This document shows, piece by piece, positions 1 to 7,634 of a stretch of DNA of 12,860 nt (the stretch's first letter is position 1; every line of letters starts with the position of its first letter). The notes beneath the pieces were generated by a model. It had not been told where the DNA came from. It saw only the letters and a program-made list of their open reading frames with translations, and did not search any database. The translations under genes were made by a program, and so were the position numbers. The DNA comes from an uncultured Clostridia bacterium (GTDB lineage: Bacteria; Bacillota; Clostridia; Oscillospirales; Acutalibacteraceae): assembly GCA_946626015.1 (NCBI GenBank), contig CAMOTT010000041.1, forward strand, positions 1 through 12,860, given 5' to 3'.

Positions 1-692
1 ATTTCATCCAGAATTTTTTCAGCGCCGTCAAGCCTGAGGAAATCCTCGATTTTGATCTCCACAGCGCCGTATTCTTTTAACCCCTCGCCATCGTCAAAAA
101 AGTAGTATGGCTTTTGTGTCGTTCCGTAATATATGAGCTCGCCATCTTCCTCAAAACACATGGCGTCATCCGCGTAAAGGGCGGCGGTGATGCCGTCGTC
201 GGTGAGTTCAACTCCCCCCACCTTGCCGGAGATCTTTTCCTCCGCCGGTTCGCCGCTTTTCACCCTCCAGATATATGAGCGTGAGGAGTTCTTGCCGTAT
301 TCTTCATACACGCAGTAGGTGTTTTTTTCCGTTTTAAGCTTTTTCGCCAAGGCCGCCGCTGATTTTTTTCTCAGCAGCTCCGCCCTGCCTCTTGAAACAA
401 ACCACAGAGAGCCCTCGTTGAGCTTTTTGCCCACCATCTGATTGAGCTCCGCCTTTGACTCGTCTCCGGTGACGGCGAAGGCCTCGTTGCTGCCGTCCCC
501 GTCATAGTCCCCGAAGAGTATCTCAAGCACCTTGTCTCCTGATTTTTCCTCCGAGAGCTGTTTTTCAAGGGTCATTTTAAGTTCAAGCTCCGTGGCGGGA
601 CCTTTTGGGGTATATGACGAGCAGGCCGCGGTGAGCAAAAGCGCCGCCGCTCCGCAGACCGCCGCAAAAATTTTTAAAACAGTTTTTCTCAA
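1..692 (-). CDS. Putative lipoprotein with EF-hand-like DxDxDG loop (3' end beyond window)
   Basis: I do not recognise a named family. The frame is open for 230 codons from a TTG start to the left edge, so the C-terminus is missing. The TTG is chosen because GGAGGAG lies 8 bases upstream and because it gives a lipoprotein signal peptide: basic MRK, a hydrophobic stretch at about 5-20, and lipobox LTAAC with Cys24 as the likely lipidated residue. The next in-frame ATG (codon 40) would remove this signal. Residues 60-73 read FGDYDGDGSNEAFA, an acidic DxDxDG loop like those in calcium-binding EF-hand-type or FG-GAP-like repeats. The rest is charged and soluble, with many Lys/Glu. The start overlaps the topB stop (TTGA), so translational coupling is likely. 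By inference it is anchored to the outer face of the membrane. Role unknown. Confidence 0.82.
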   Translation of the reverse strand, partial: MRKTVLKIFAAVCGAAALLLTAACSSYTPKGPATELELKMTLEKQLSEEKSGDKVLEILFGDYDGDGSNEAFAVTGDESKAELNQMVGKKLNEGSLWFVSRGRAELLRKKSAAALAKKLKTEKNTYCVYEEYGKNSSRSYIWRVKSGEPAEEKISGKVGGVELTDDGITAALYADDAMCFEEDGELIYYGTTQKPYYFFDDGEGLKEYGAVEIKIEDFLRLDGAEKILDE

Positions 693-2866
693 TTCCCCTG
701 CTCCTCCATCCATTTTGCCATAAGATCCGAAAGTCCGCTCTCGCGTTTTTCATGCTTGCCCTGAGAGCCCATATATTTCATAACGTCTCTTTTATTTGCC
801 CCGGCGGATTCTTTCCTCTTTTCAAAATCAGAGAGCTTTTCCCGGTAGCCGCAAACGCAGAAGAAGGCCTTTTTCTCCCCTTCTCCCCTCATTTCCATCT
901 TTTTGTGGCAGTTGGGGCACCTTGCGTTGGTGATGACCGAGACGCTTTTCCTGTAACCGCACTCACGGTCGGGGCAAATGAGCATCCTGCCCTTTTTGCC
1001 GTTCACGTCCAGGAGATTTTTGCCGCAATCCGGGCACTTCTCCCTTGTCTCGTTCTCGTGCTTGTAAACGCTGCTGTCCGCAATGACCTTTGACACCAGC
1101 GACGAGGCGTATTTCCTCATCTCTTTTATAAATTCATCGTCCCGGGCCTTGCCCTTGGAGATAAGCTGCAGCCGCTCCTCCCACTTTGCCGTGAGCTCGG
1201 CGGATTTAAGATCCGGGGGCACGATGTTTATAAGCTGTTTGCCCTTGGCTGTGGGCACGATCTCCTTGCCCCTGCGCTCTATGCTGAAGGAGTCGAACAG
1301 CTTTTCGATTATATCCGCTCTGGTAGCAGGTGTACCCAGACCGCCGGTACCGGCGATAACGCTCCTGAGCTTGGCGTCATCTATCTGCTGGGAGGGGTTT
1401 TCCATAGCCGTGAGCAGAGTGGCCTCGGTGTACCTGGCCGGGGGCTTTGTCTTGCCTTTTACAAGGCTTGCTCCCTTAACAAACACCGGCATACCCTGAC
1501 TGAGCTGGGGCAGCTGCTGAGCCTTAGTGTCCGTATCCGTTTCGTCCTCGTCGATCAGCGTGCCGTAGACTGCCTTCCAGCCGGGGCTTTTTACTATCCT
1601 GCCCCTGGCGTAAAAGTTGTGCCTCTCTACCGTGGCCTTGACCTTGACCTCCTCATACTCAAACGGGGGGCTGAGCACGGCAAGGAACCGCTTTACCACA
1701 AGGTCGTAGATATTCCTCTCCTCGTGGGAAAGCTTTGACAGATCCACATACTGCTCCGTGGGGATTATGGCGTGGTGATCCGTCACTCTGGCGTTGTCGA
1801 CTATATATTTCACCGAAAGAGGCTTCTGCCTGAGCACAGCCTGAGCGAACTCCTTGTAGGGCCCCACGGAAATGCTCCTGAGCCTTTCGGGGAGGGTGGC
1901 CACAACGTCGTCTGTGATGTATCTCGAATCCGTTCTGGGGTAGGTAAGGAGCTTATGGGTCTCATAAAGGCTCTGCATTATGGAAAGGGTCTGCTTTGCC
2001 GAATAGGCGTATTTTTTGTTGGCGTCCCTCTGTAGCTCGGTAAGATCATAGGCCGCCGGGGGAGCCTGCCTGCGGTACTCTTTTTTGACCTCGGTCAGAG
2101 TTCCTCTTTTGCCCTCCACAGCCTTGAGCACCGCCTGAGCGGCAGACTCGTCAAAAAATCTTGTCTGCCCCTTGGGGTCTTTATATGTGGCGGTAAATCC
2201 GTCGAATTTAACTGAAACACCGTAATAATCCTTTGGTTTGAATTTTGCTATTTCCTCCTCGCGCTTTACTATCAGCGCAAGGGTGGGGGTCTGCACCCTG
2301 CCGGCGGAAAGCTGGGCATTGTGCTTGCAGGTAAGGGCGCGGGTGACGTTCAGCCCCACAAGCCAATCCGCCTCCGCTCTGGAACGGGCGGAACGGTAAA
2401 GGTCATCGTATGCCGAGGCAGGTTTAAGGCTTGCAAAGCCCTCTTTGATGGCTCTGTCCGTCTGGGAGGATATCCACAGCCTTTTAGTCGGCTTTTTCCA
2501 CCCGGCTTTCATCATTATCCACCTGGCGACAAGCTCCCCCTCGCGCCCCGCGTCCGTAGCTATGACAAGGTCGTCCACGTCATTGCGGCGCATCAGGGCG
2601 GAAACCGCCTTGAACTGCTTGCCTGTCTGTTTGATGACCACAAGCTTCATTTTTTCCGGCAGCATGGGCAGATCCTCCAGCCGCCAGGTCTTATATTTGT
2701 CGTCGTATGCCTCCGGGTCCGCAAGGGTCACCAAATGACCCAGCGCCCAGGTGACTATATATTTAGGTCCTATTATGCAGCCGTCGCCGTTCTGGCGGCA
2801 GCCCATGACCCTTGCTATCTCTTTTGCCACGGATGGTTTTTCCGCAAGCACCAGTGTCTTGCCCAT
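689..2866 (-). CDS. topB: DNA topoisomerase III (type IA)
   Basis: Type IA topoisomerase: it cuts one DNA strand through a 5'-phosphotyrosine, passes a strand and reseals, relaxing negative supercoils and decatenating replication or recombination intermediates in the cytoplasm. The 725-residue protein opens with the Toprim fold (LVLAEKPSVAKEIARVMG; Glu9), followed by TDAGREGELVARW at 104-116 with metal-binding Asp105 and Glu109/Glu111. SAGRVQTPTLALI at 187-199 and the active-site block LLTYPRTDSRY at 306-316, with catalytic Tyr309, follow. GTGGLGTPATRA occupies 506-517. The C-terminus has two Cys4 zinc ribbons (Cys611/614/631/636 and Cys650/653/670/672), then a basic tail. Sequence and length resemble Bacillus subtilis TopB, as far as I recall it. 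The ATG at 2866 is chosen over longer frames because AGGGAG lies 8 bases upstream and it begins right at the family's N-terminus. Confidence 0.97.
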   Translation of the reverse strand: MGKTLVLAEKPSVAKEIARVMGCRQNGDGCIIGPKYIVTWALGHLVTLADPEAYDDKYKTWRLEDLPMLPEKMKLVVIKQTGKQFKAVSALMRRNDVDDLVIATDAGREGELVARWIMMKAGWKKPTKRLWISSQTDRAIKEGFASLKPASAYDDLYRSARSRAEADWLVGLNVTRALTCKHNAQLSAGRVQTPTLALIVKREEEIAKFKPKDYYGVSVKFDGFTATYKDPKGQTRFFDESAAQAVLKAVEGKRGTLTEVKKEYRRQAPPAAYDLTELQRDANKKYAYSAKQTLSIMQSLYETHKLLTYPRTDSRYITDDVVATLPERLRSISVGPYKEFAQAVLRQKPLSVKYIVDNARVTDHHAIIPTEQYVDLSKLSHEERNIYDLVVKRFLAVLSPPFEYEEVKVKATVERHNFYARGRIVKSPGWKAVYGTLIDEDETDTDTKAQQLPQLSQGMPVFVKGASLVKGKTKPPARYTEATLLTAMENPSQQIDDAKLRSVIAGTGGLGTPATRADIIEKLFDSFSIERRGKEIVPTAKGKQLINIVPPDLKSAELTAKWEERLQLISKGKARDDEFIKEMRKYASSLVSKVIADSSVYKHENETREKCPDCGKNLLDVNGKKGRMLICPDRECGYRKSVSVITNARCPNCHKKMEMRGEGEKKAFFCVCGYREKLSDFEKRKESAGANKRDVMKYMGSQGKHEKRESGLSDLMAKWMEEQGN
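701..707 (-). promoter_or_regulatory. Shine-Dalgarno supporting the TTG start of the lipoprotein gene
   Basis: On the minus strand GGAGGAG sits inside the last codons of topB, 8 bases before the TTG at 692-690. This is close to an ideal ribosome binding site and decides the non-ATG start of the lipoprotein gene. Confidence 0.75.
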
Positions 2867-2874
2867 GTTGATAT

Positions 2875-2880
2875 CTCCCT
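2875..2880 (-). promoter_or_regulatory. Shine-Dalgarno of topB
   Basis: AGGGAG on the minus strand lies 8 bases before the ATG at 2866. It fixes the topB start 17 codons inside the longest open frame, whose extra residues have no similarity to topoisomerases. Confidence 0.7.
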
Positions 2881-2891
2881 GAGTATAGTTT

Positions 2892-4145
2892 TTAATTCGC
2901 CTTGTTGTGCAGCTCAAGCCTGAGCTTTGAATAGACTATTTTCTGGCTGCTGTAAAGTCCGTAATAACCCGACATCATATAACTTGCTCCGCAGGCTATG
3001 GCAAAGAGTATCATACCCTGTGAACCAAATAACTCCACGCTGAGGATTATGGATGATATGGGGCTGTTCACTACTCCGCAAAAAAGCGCCACCAGACCCA
3101 CGGCGCCGCCGAAGCCCGCAGGCAGACCTATCGCTCCGCCCAAAAAGCAGCCCAAAGTTGAGCCCACAAAGAAGGTGGGCACGATCTCGCCGCCCTTGTA
3201 CCCGGAGCCGATGGTAACGGCGGTGAACACTATCTTTAACAAAAAAGCATAGGGCACGCACCGCCCGGCTATGGCCTGAGAAATAATATTCATGCCCGAG
3301 CCGTTATAATCCCTGTTGCCAACCAGCAGGGTAAGGCCGACTATTACAGCTCCGCCCACAAAGGCGCGAAGGAAGGTGTTTTTGAATAACTTTGCCATAC
3401 AGCGCTCCGTCTTGTGCAGAGCAAAGCAGAAAACTATGCTCACCAAGGCGCAGCCGATGCCCAGCACAAGCACCCTGCCGATGTTAGGCCAGCTCAACGC
3501 CGGGATCTCCTGAATGACAAACCTCACGGGCTCGATGCCGAAAAGCCGGGAGATCCAGTAAGCCGTCAGCGCCGAGGAAAGGCAGGGGATCAGCGCGGCA
3601 TAGTAAAGGGAGCCCACGCTTATGACCTCGATGGCAAAAAACGTGGCGGTCAGGGGCGTGCCGAAAAGCGCCGAGAAAACACCGCTCATGCCGCACATAA
3701 CGACCATGCCCTGATCTTTGTTGTCAAGCCTGAATATGCGGCCTATCTTTGAACCTATGACGCCGCCCAGTTGAAGAGCCGCGCCCTCTCTGCCTGCCGA
3801 TCCGCCGAACAGGTGGGTTATGACCGTGCTGGCAAATATCAGCGGAGCCACCCAGAAGGATACCCTGCCGTCCTTGCGCACGGAGTTGAATATTTGATTT
3901 GTTCCCGTATCGTCCGGCCTTTTACACAGGCGGTAAAGCCCTGCGATGACCAAGCCCCCCAGAGGCAGCAGGAAAATAAGAAAATCGTGATTTTCCCTCA
4001 GCGCGGTCACGTCCTCCACGCTTTTGTGAAAGAGGGAGCCCACTACTCCGCCTGCTGCTCCGCTGACGGCGGCTATGAACACCCATTTTAAAAATGTCCA
4101 TACAAACTTTACCGCTGTCTTAAAGCCGTGTTCGATTTGTTCCAT
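2892..4145 (-). CDS. ClC-family anion channel or anion/proton antiporter
   Basis: Polytopic membrane protein of 417 residues, the size of a ClC core without CBS domains. It has many hydrophobic segments, from about residue 18 to 395. The second ClC signature is clear: GGSAGREGAALQLGG at 114-128, with the gating glutamate at Glu120. The third reads YKGGEIVPTFFVGS at 316-329. SPISSIILSVELFG at 361-374 also fits the family. Tyr405 (KIVYSKL) probably matches the central anion-coordinating Tyr445 of E. coli ClcA. Two positions differ: the first motif GSGIP appears as TGTNQIF (80-86), and the internal proton glutamate (E. coli Glu203) aligns by eye with Val174 (AIEVIS). Function is therefore anion permeation, with ion and proton coupling unsettled. 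The start at 4145 is the first in frame after a TGA; AAGG directly abuts the ATG, so the ribosome site is weak and coupling to the upstream gene, 19 bases away, is plausible. Confidence 0.93.
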   Translation of the reverse strand: MEQIEHGFKTAVKFVWTFLKWVFIAAVSGAAGGVVGSLFHKSVEDVTALRENHDFLIFLLPLGGLVIAGLYRLCKRPDDTGTNQIFNSVRKDGRVSFWVAPLIFASTVITHLFGGSAGREGAALQLGGVIGSKIGRIFRLDNKDQGMVVMCGMSGVFSALFGTPLTATFFAIEVISVGSLYYAALIPCLSSALTAYWISRLFGIEPVRFVIQEIPALSWPNIGRVLVLGIGCALVSIVFCFALHKTERCMAKLFKNTFLRAFVGGAVIVGLTLLVGNRDYNGSGMNIISQAIAGRCVPYAFLLKIVFTAVTIGSGYKGGEIVPTFFVGSTLGCFLGGAIGLPAGFGGAVGLVALFCGVVNSPISSIILSVELFGSQGMILFAIACGASYMMSGYYGLYSSQKIVYSKLRLELHNKAN

Positions 4146-4164
4146 CCTTAATCATCTCGAAAAA

Positions 4165-7100
4165 TCATTGTTGTTTAAATCTGAACCATGACAGTATCCT
4201 GCCGATAATATCGCTCAGGTATGATAAAAGCTTTTTCCCGAAGGATACCAACGGGCCGTCCTGCTCCCCGGGTTTTTCAACCTCTGTTACCTCCGCGGTC
4301 TCGTTATCTTTTATGATCGCGAAGCTGTCTATCCTTTCTGCTTTGCCGTCAACAAGGGTATAGGCGTCATAATAGAGAACCCCGCCGCTCACATGGTAGG
4401 CGGTGAAGGTGGGCGTCTTAACGTCCGCGATGACCTCCGCCCTTGGGAAGAGCTTATCCGTCTGCTTGTTTGTCTTTGTGGGGTAGAATTTGACGCCGCT
4501 CGTACCGGCTATGGAATAGATGGTGCCCCTGGGTTCGATCTTAGCCTCATACTCCCTGCCGTCAAAGGCAATGGTTTTTGTCTTTGTGCGGACTACCCTG
4601 TTGCTGTCCATAACGCCTGTTCTGAGATAGGAGTGATCGTGCCCCTGAAGCACAACGTCTATGCCCAGATCCGGCAGCAGCTTGCCCAGCTGTTTGCGTA
4701 AGGCGGCAACGTCCTTGTCGTCATAATGGGAGCTGTTTGAGTACAGCGCCTTGTGCAGCAGCACGATCTTCCACTGAGCCTTGCTGGCCTTGGCGTCCTC
4801 TTTGAGCCAGTTTATCTGGGTGTCGCTGAGAGCCTTTTTGCCGTTAAGATCGTTGGTGTTGAGAACTATAAAATGGATGTTGTTGTAATCGTATGAATAA
4901 TAAACTCCGGTGTAGGTGCTCTGCTTGGGGATATTTGACAACGGGAAATTGACCGGGATAACGTCCCCCTCGTCCTCGTGGTTCCCCGTGGCGCTCATTA
5001 CGGGCTTTTCGAGCAGAGTATCGGAGGCCGTGTTGAAGTACCACTGCCACTGGTTCGCATTTGTGCCCTTGTCCACGTTGTCTCCCGTAGAGGCGATGAA
5101 TTTGCTCTCCGGGAACATTTCAAACGCGGTTTTCAGCACCATTGACCACGAGCCTGCGTACTGCTCCTCGTTCTGCGACTGGGGATCTGTGACATGGATG
5201 AAGGCGGCTGTATCTGAATTATCCTGGGTCTCGATAACACCCACGGGGCTCCACCAGTTTCTGGCCGCGTCACCCACCCTGAAGCAGTATTTTGCGTTGG
5301 GTGAAAGTCCTGTAAGCTCGATAAGGTGCCTGTTGAGCCTCATGGTGTGGGATAAAATTCCCAATACGCCGAAATCCACTCCCGGATACTGCCTGTTCAC
5401 CTGCTTTAACGTGGCCTTTACGCCCGCCCCCGTTGTGGGCTTGCCGGTAAACACCGGGTTCTCGCTGTAAGGGACGAGCTCGATATCCGTGCCGGTGACG
5501 GAATACTTTGTAAACCAGCAGACGTTTCTGCCTGTGGCCGCGTCGCTGTTGAAGGTTTGCACGATATTTGACGGCAGCCTGTACTCGCCGGCGGTGGGAT
5601 ACACTTCCACCCTGCCGTTATAAACAAGGGTCTGGTCAAGGTCGTAAACGTCGTTATCGTAAACAAAGCCGGATATTATTTCGCAGATAGTGCTGCCAAG
5701 TCCCTCGGTCTGGCTCCGGGTCCAGTATTCGTCCATAACGCTGTTTAGCACGTCGTTAAGGCTGCTGTACGGCAGTATGCCGAGCCCGAATACAAAGTCC
5801 ACAAGAGCTTTTATTGTATCGCTGCCCTTGAGCAGAGCCTTGAGCACAAAATCGAGGAAGGAGCCTATCGTTTTGCGCGTTATATCTTTGGTAAAAACGG
5901 GGCTGAAATTTATGCTGAGGTTCGACAATATCTCATTCTGCACAAGGTCGTTGAGCAGCACCTCTATCAACACTGACATCAGCCTGTCGGTGTTATCTCT
6001 GCTCCTGAAGCCCTCCATGGCGTCCAGCACGAATTCATCGTCGCGGACATCGTAGGCCGGGTTGTAGTTGTAAGCCATAACTGATTCCGCCAGATCCTTC
6101 AGCGTGCCGTAAGAGCCGGAGCTGCCGAAGTTGAGGATATCCCTGAACTTTGTGCAGGGTATATCGGAGACCTTGACGGCCATTATTTTATCCACAGAAC
6201 TGTTGATAACGTCGCAGGTGTGGTCAAGGTCGTTTATGTAAACGTCATCCACCTGCTTGAGCATATAATCCACAAGCCCCATTACGTTTTTGGCCGTAAA
6301 TATATCCACCTTGCCCACAGATATGCCGCCCTTAAGGACGCTGTCTATCATATCCTCGATGCTTATATCGTTTTTCAGGAGATAACCGCCAAGACCGCCG
6401 GCTTTGATAATATCCTTGAACAGATATTTCAGCTTGTTTGCGGCGGCGTCTTTAATAAACTCCCCCACCCCGTTTTCGCCGAAGGTGCAGCCGAAGGAAA
6501 ACGTGCTGGCGTAGGGCGACGCATAGGTCACGCCGTTGGCGGTCACCTGCTCCTCGCAATCCACGTCAAGGGTATCCACCTTTGCCGTAATCTTATCATC
6601 GGCGGAATTGGAAGTAAAGAAGACCTCGTTGAAGGTATTGGGATAGCCCGAAAGAGAGGCGGTGCAGATGTCGTAGAGCGTCTCGCCGTTATCCGAGACG
6701 CAGCTGCCGATATCCCCGACGTGTATGTGCCCGGAGAACCAGAAGTGCATACCGGCGTCGGCAAGGGTCTCCCTTGTCTCAAGCCAGTCGTCCAGCATGA
6801 AGGCGGCGAAGATATCATCCTCCATGCCGAAGTGCTCGCACAGGTTATGGTGACCCATACCGATGACTTTCTGGCCGCACCTCTTCGCGTCCGCTATCTC
6901 GTTGAGTATCCAGTTTTTAAGCTCGGGTGAGATCTTGCCGCCCGTTTCGTTAAAATCGGTTCCCTTTGAGGTGTAGTCCGCGGAGTATTTGCAGGTATCC
7001 ACGGCGATGAGCCTGTATTTGCCCAAAACGGCGGAATAGGTAAGCCCGCCGCCCTTGCCCTTTGATGGGGTGTAGGTGTGGTAGGCGTGGTCGTAGCCAA

Positions 7101-7611
7101 GATCCTTGTAGAACTCCCGGAACTCCTCCGGCTTGGTGCGCTGGATAGCCTGAAGCTCCCCTGTATGGAAGGACTGTGCGGAGTTGTTGTTTATATCGTG
7201 GTTGCCGGGAATAACAAAGACCTCAAGCCCGGATTCCTTTTCAAAGCTGTTAAGTATCTCCGCCAGCTTCTTGTGGCCCGTGTACTCGCTGTCCTTTGTA
7301 AGGTCGCCGGGTATGAGCACATACTCCAAGCCCCTTGTCTTTGCGTGTTTGCTTATAGCTCTCAGGGCGGTTTTGAGCAGAGCCTCCGACTGAACGAACT
7401 GCTTCGCCGCGGCCTTTGAAAAATTGACGAACTCCTCGCAGTAATCGTTGGTCAGCTCCTTGGGATAAAAATGCAGATCGGACATGACCGCAATGTTCAG
7501 CTCATACTGAGTATCCGCCGCAAAGGTGCCGGCCGGGATAAGCGCCGTTATCATCAAAAGGGAAAGCAGCATGGCTATAAAAGCGGTAAGCTTCCTTTTA
7601 ACGCTCTTCAT
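4165..7611 (-). CDS. Exported double-domain metallophosphoesterase (calcineurin-like plus PAP-like)
   Basis: The 1148-residue protein starts with a signal peptide (basic MKSVKRK, hydrophobic core, likely cleavage after TFA31). Domain one, about 38-350, has all calcineurin-like metal motifs: SDLH (Asp45, His47), PGD (Asp103), GNHD (136-139), GHH (253-255) and GHIH (294-297). Residues about 380-650 are mainly helical with no motif I recognise. About 680-795 looks like the Fn3-like N-terminal domain of purple acid phosphatases, and about 800-1085 holds a second metal site: VTDPQ (Asp809), GD (843-844), GNHE (876-879), LLH (His953) and GHDH (990-993). The Tyr of the purple-phosphatase GDxxY motif is absent (GDNVD), so it should lack the Fe(III)-Tyr site. 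The C-terminus (1120-1148) is an amphipathic Leu/Trp/Lys/Arg helix. Substrate unknown; phosphomonoesters, nucleotides or teichoic/phospholipid esters are possible. GGAGG 8 bases upstream supports this ATG over a TTG six codons earlier. Confidence 0.93.
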   Translation of the reverse strand: MKSVKRKLTAFIAMLLSLLMITALIPAGTFAADTQYELNIAVMSDLHFYPKELTNDYCEEFVNFSKAAAKQFVQSEALLKTALRAISKHAKTRGLEYVLIPGDLTKDSEYTGHKKLAEILNSFEKESGLEVFVIPGNHDINNNSAQSFHTGELQAIQRTKPEEFREFYKDLGYDHAYHTYTPSKGKGGGLTYSAVLGKYRLIAVDTCKYSADYTSKGTDFNETGGKISPELKNWILNEIADAKRCGQKVIGMGHHNLCEHFGMEDDIFAAFMLDDWLETRETLADAGMHFWFSGHIHVGDIGSCVSDNGETLYDICTASLSGYPNTFNEVFFTSNSADDKITAKVDTLDVDCEEQVTANGVTYASPYASTFSFGCTFGENGVGEFIKDAAANKLKYLFKDIIKAGGLGGYLLKNDISIEDMIDSVLKGGISVGKVDIFTAKNVMGLVDYMLKQVDDVYINDLDHTCDVINSSVDKIMAVKVSDIPCTKFRDILNFGSSGSYGTLKDLAESVMAYNYNPAYDVRDDEFVLDAMEGFRSRDNTDRLMSVLIEVLLNDLVQNEILSNLSINFSPVFTKDITRKTIGSFLDFVLKALLKGSDTIKALVDFVFGLGILPYSSLNDVLNSVMDEYWTRSQTEGLGSTICEIISGFVYDNDVYDLDQTLVYNGRVEVYPTAGEYRLPSNIVQTFNSDAATGRNVCWFTKYSVTGTDIELVPYSENPVFTGKPTTGAGVKATLKQVNRQYPGVDFGVLGILSHTMRLNRHLIELTGLSPNAKYCFRVGDAARNWWSPVGVIETQDNSDTAAFIHVTDPQSQNEEQYAGSWSMVLKTAFEMFPESKFIASTGDNVDKGTNANQWQWYFNTASDTLLEKPVMSATGNHEDEGDVIPVNFPLSNIPKQSTYTGVYYSYDYNNIHFIVLNTNDLNGKKALSDTQINWLKEDAKASKAQWKIVLLHKALYSNSSHYDDKDVAALRKQLGKLLPDLGIDVVLQGHDHSYLRTGVMDSNRVVRTKTKTIAFDGREYEAKIEPRGTIYSIAGTSGVKFYPTKTNKQTDKLFPRAEVIADVKTPTFTAYHVSGGVLYYDAYTLVDGKAERIDSFAIIKDNETAEVTEVEKPGEQDGPLVSFGKKLLSYLSDIIGRILSWFRFKQQ

Positions 7612-7619
7612 AAAACTAT

Positions 7620-7624
7620 CCTCC
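7620..7624 (-). promoter_or_regulatory. Shine-Dalgarno of the metallophosphoesterase gene
   Basis: GGAGG on the minus strand lies 8 bases before the ATG at 7611. It falls inside the first codons of a longer frame beginning at TTG (7629), which argues that the longer start is not used. The shorter start also gives a standard signal peptide. Confidence 0.7.
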
Positions 7625-7634
7625 GTCAATACAT

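Noticed and set aside
371..568. Minus-strand 65-codon frame near the left edge
   Set aside because: It is out of frame with the lipoprotein gene, which has a ribosome site, signal peptide and an open frame through the whole stretch.
689..2866. topB as part of an integrative conjugative element
   Set aside because: No integrase, relaxase, conjugation gene, direct repeats or att-like ends are present, and the protein resembles the chromosomal Bacillus type.
2321..2923. Plus-strand open frame of 200 codons over the 5' part of topB
   Set aside because: It is a shadow of the Toprim region; no motif is seen and it opposes a certain gene.
3241..3315. Loss of the second Asp in the TopB Toprim DxD motif as a sign of inactivity (the residue itself lies at about 2546-2548)
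   Set aside because: TDAGREGE is, as I recall, the normal form in Bacillus-type TopB, so it does not indicate a defect.
4146..4164. Possible fluoride riboswitch ahead of the ClC gene
   Set aside because: Only 19 bases separate the genes, too few for a riboswitch, and no such structure is visible there.
6220..6930. Long plus-strand open frame (236 codons) opposite the phosphoesterase gene
   Set aside because: It is antisense to a gene with intact catalytic motifs, has no recognisable domain and reflects the GC-rich codon bias of the real gene.
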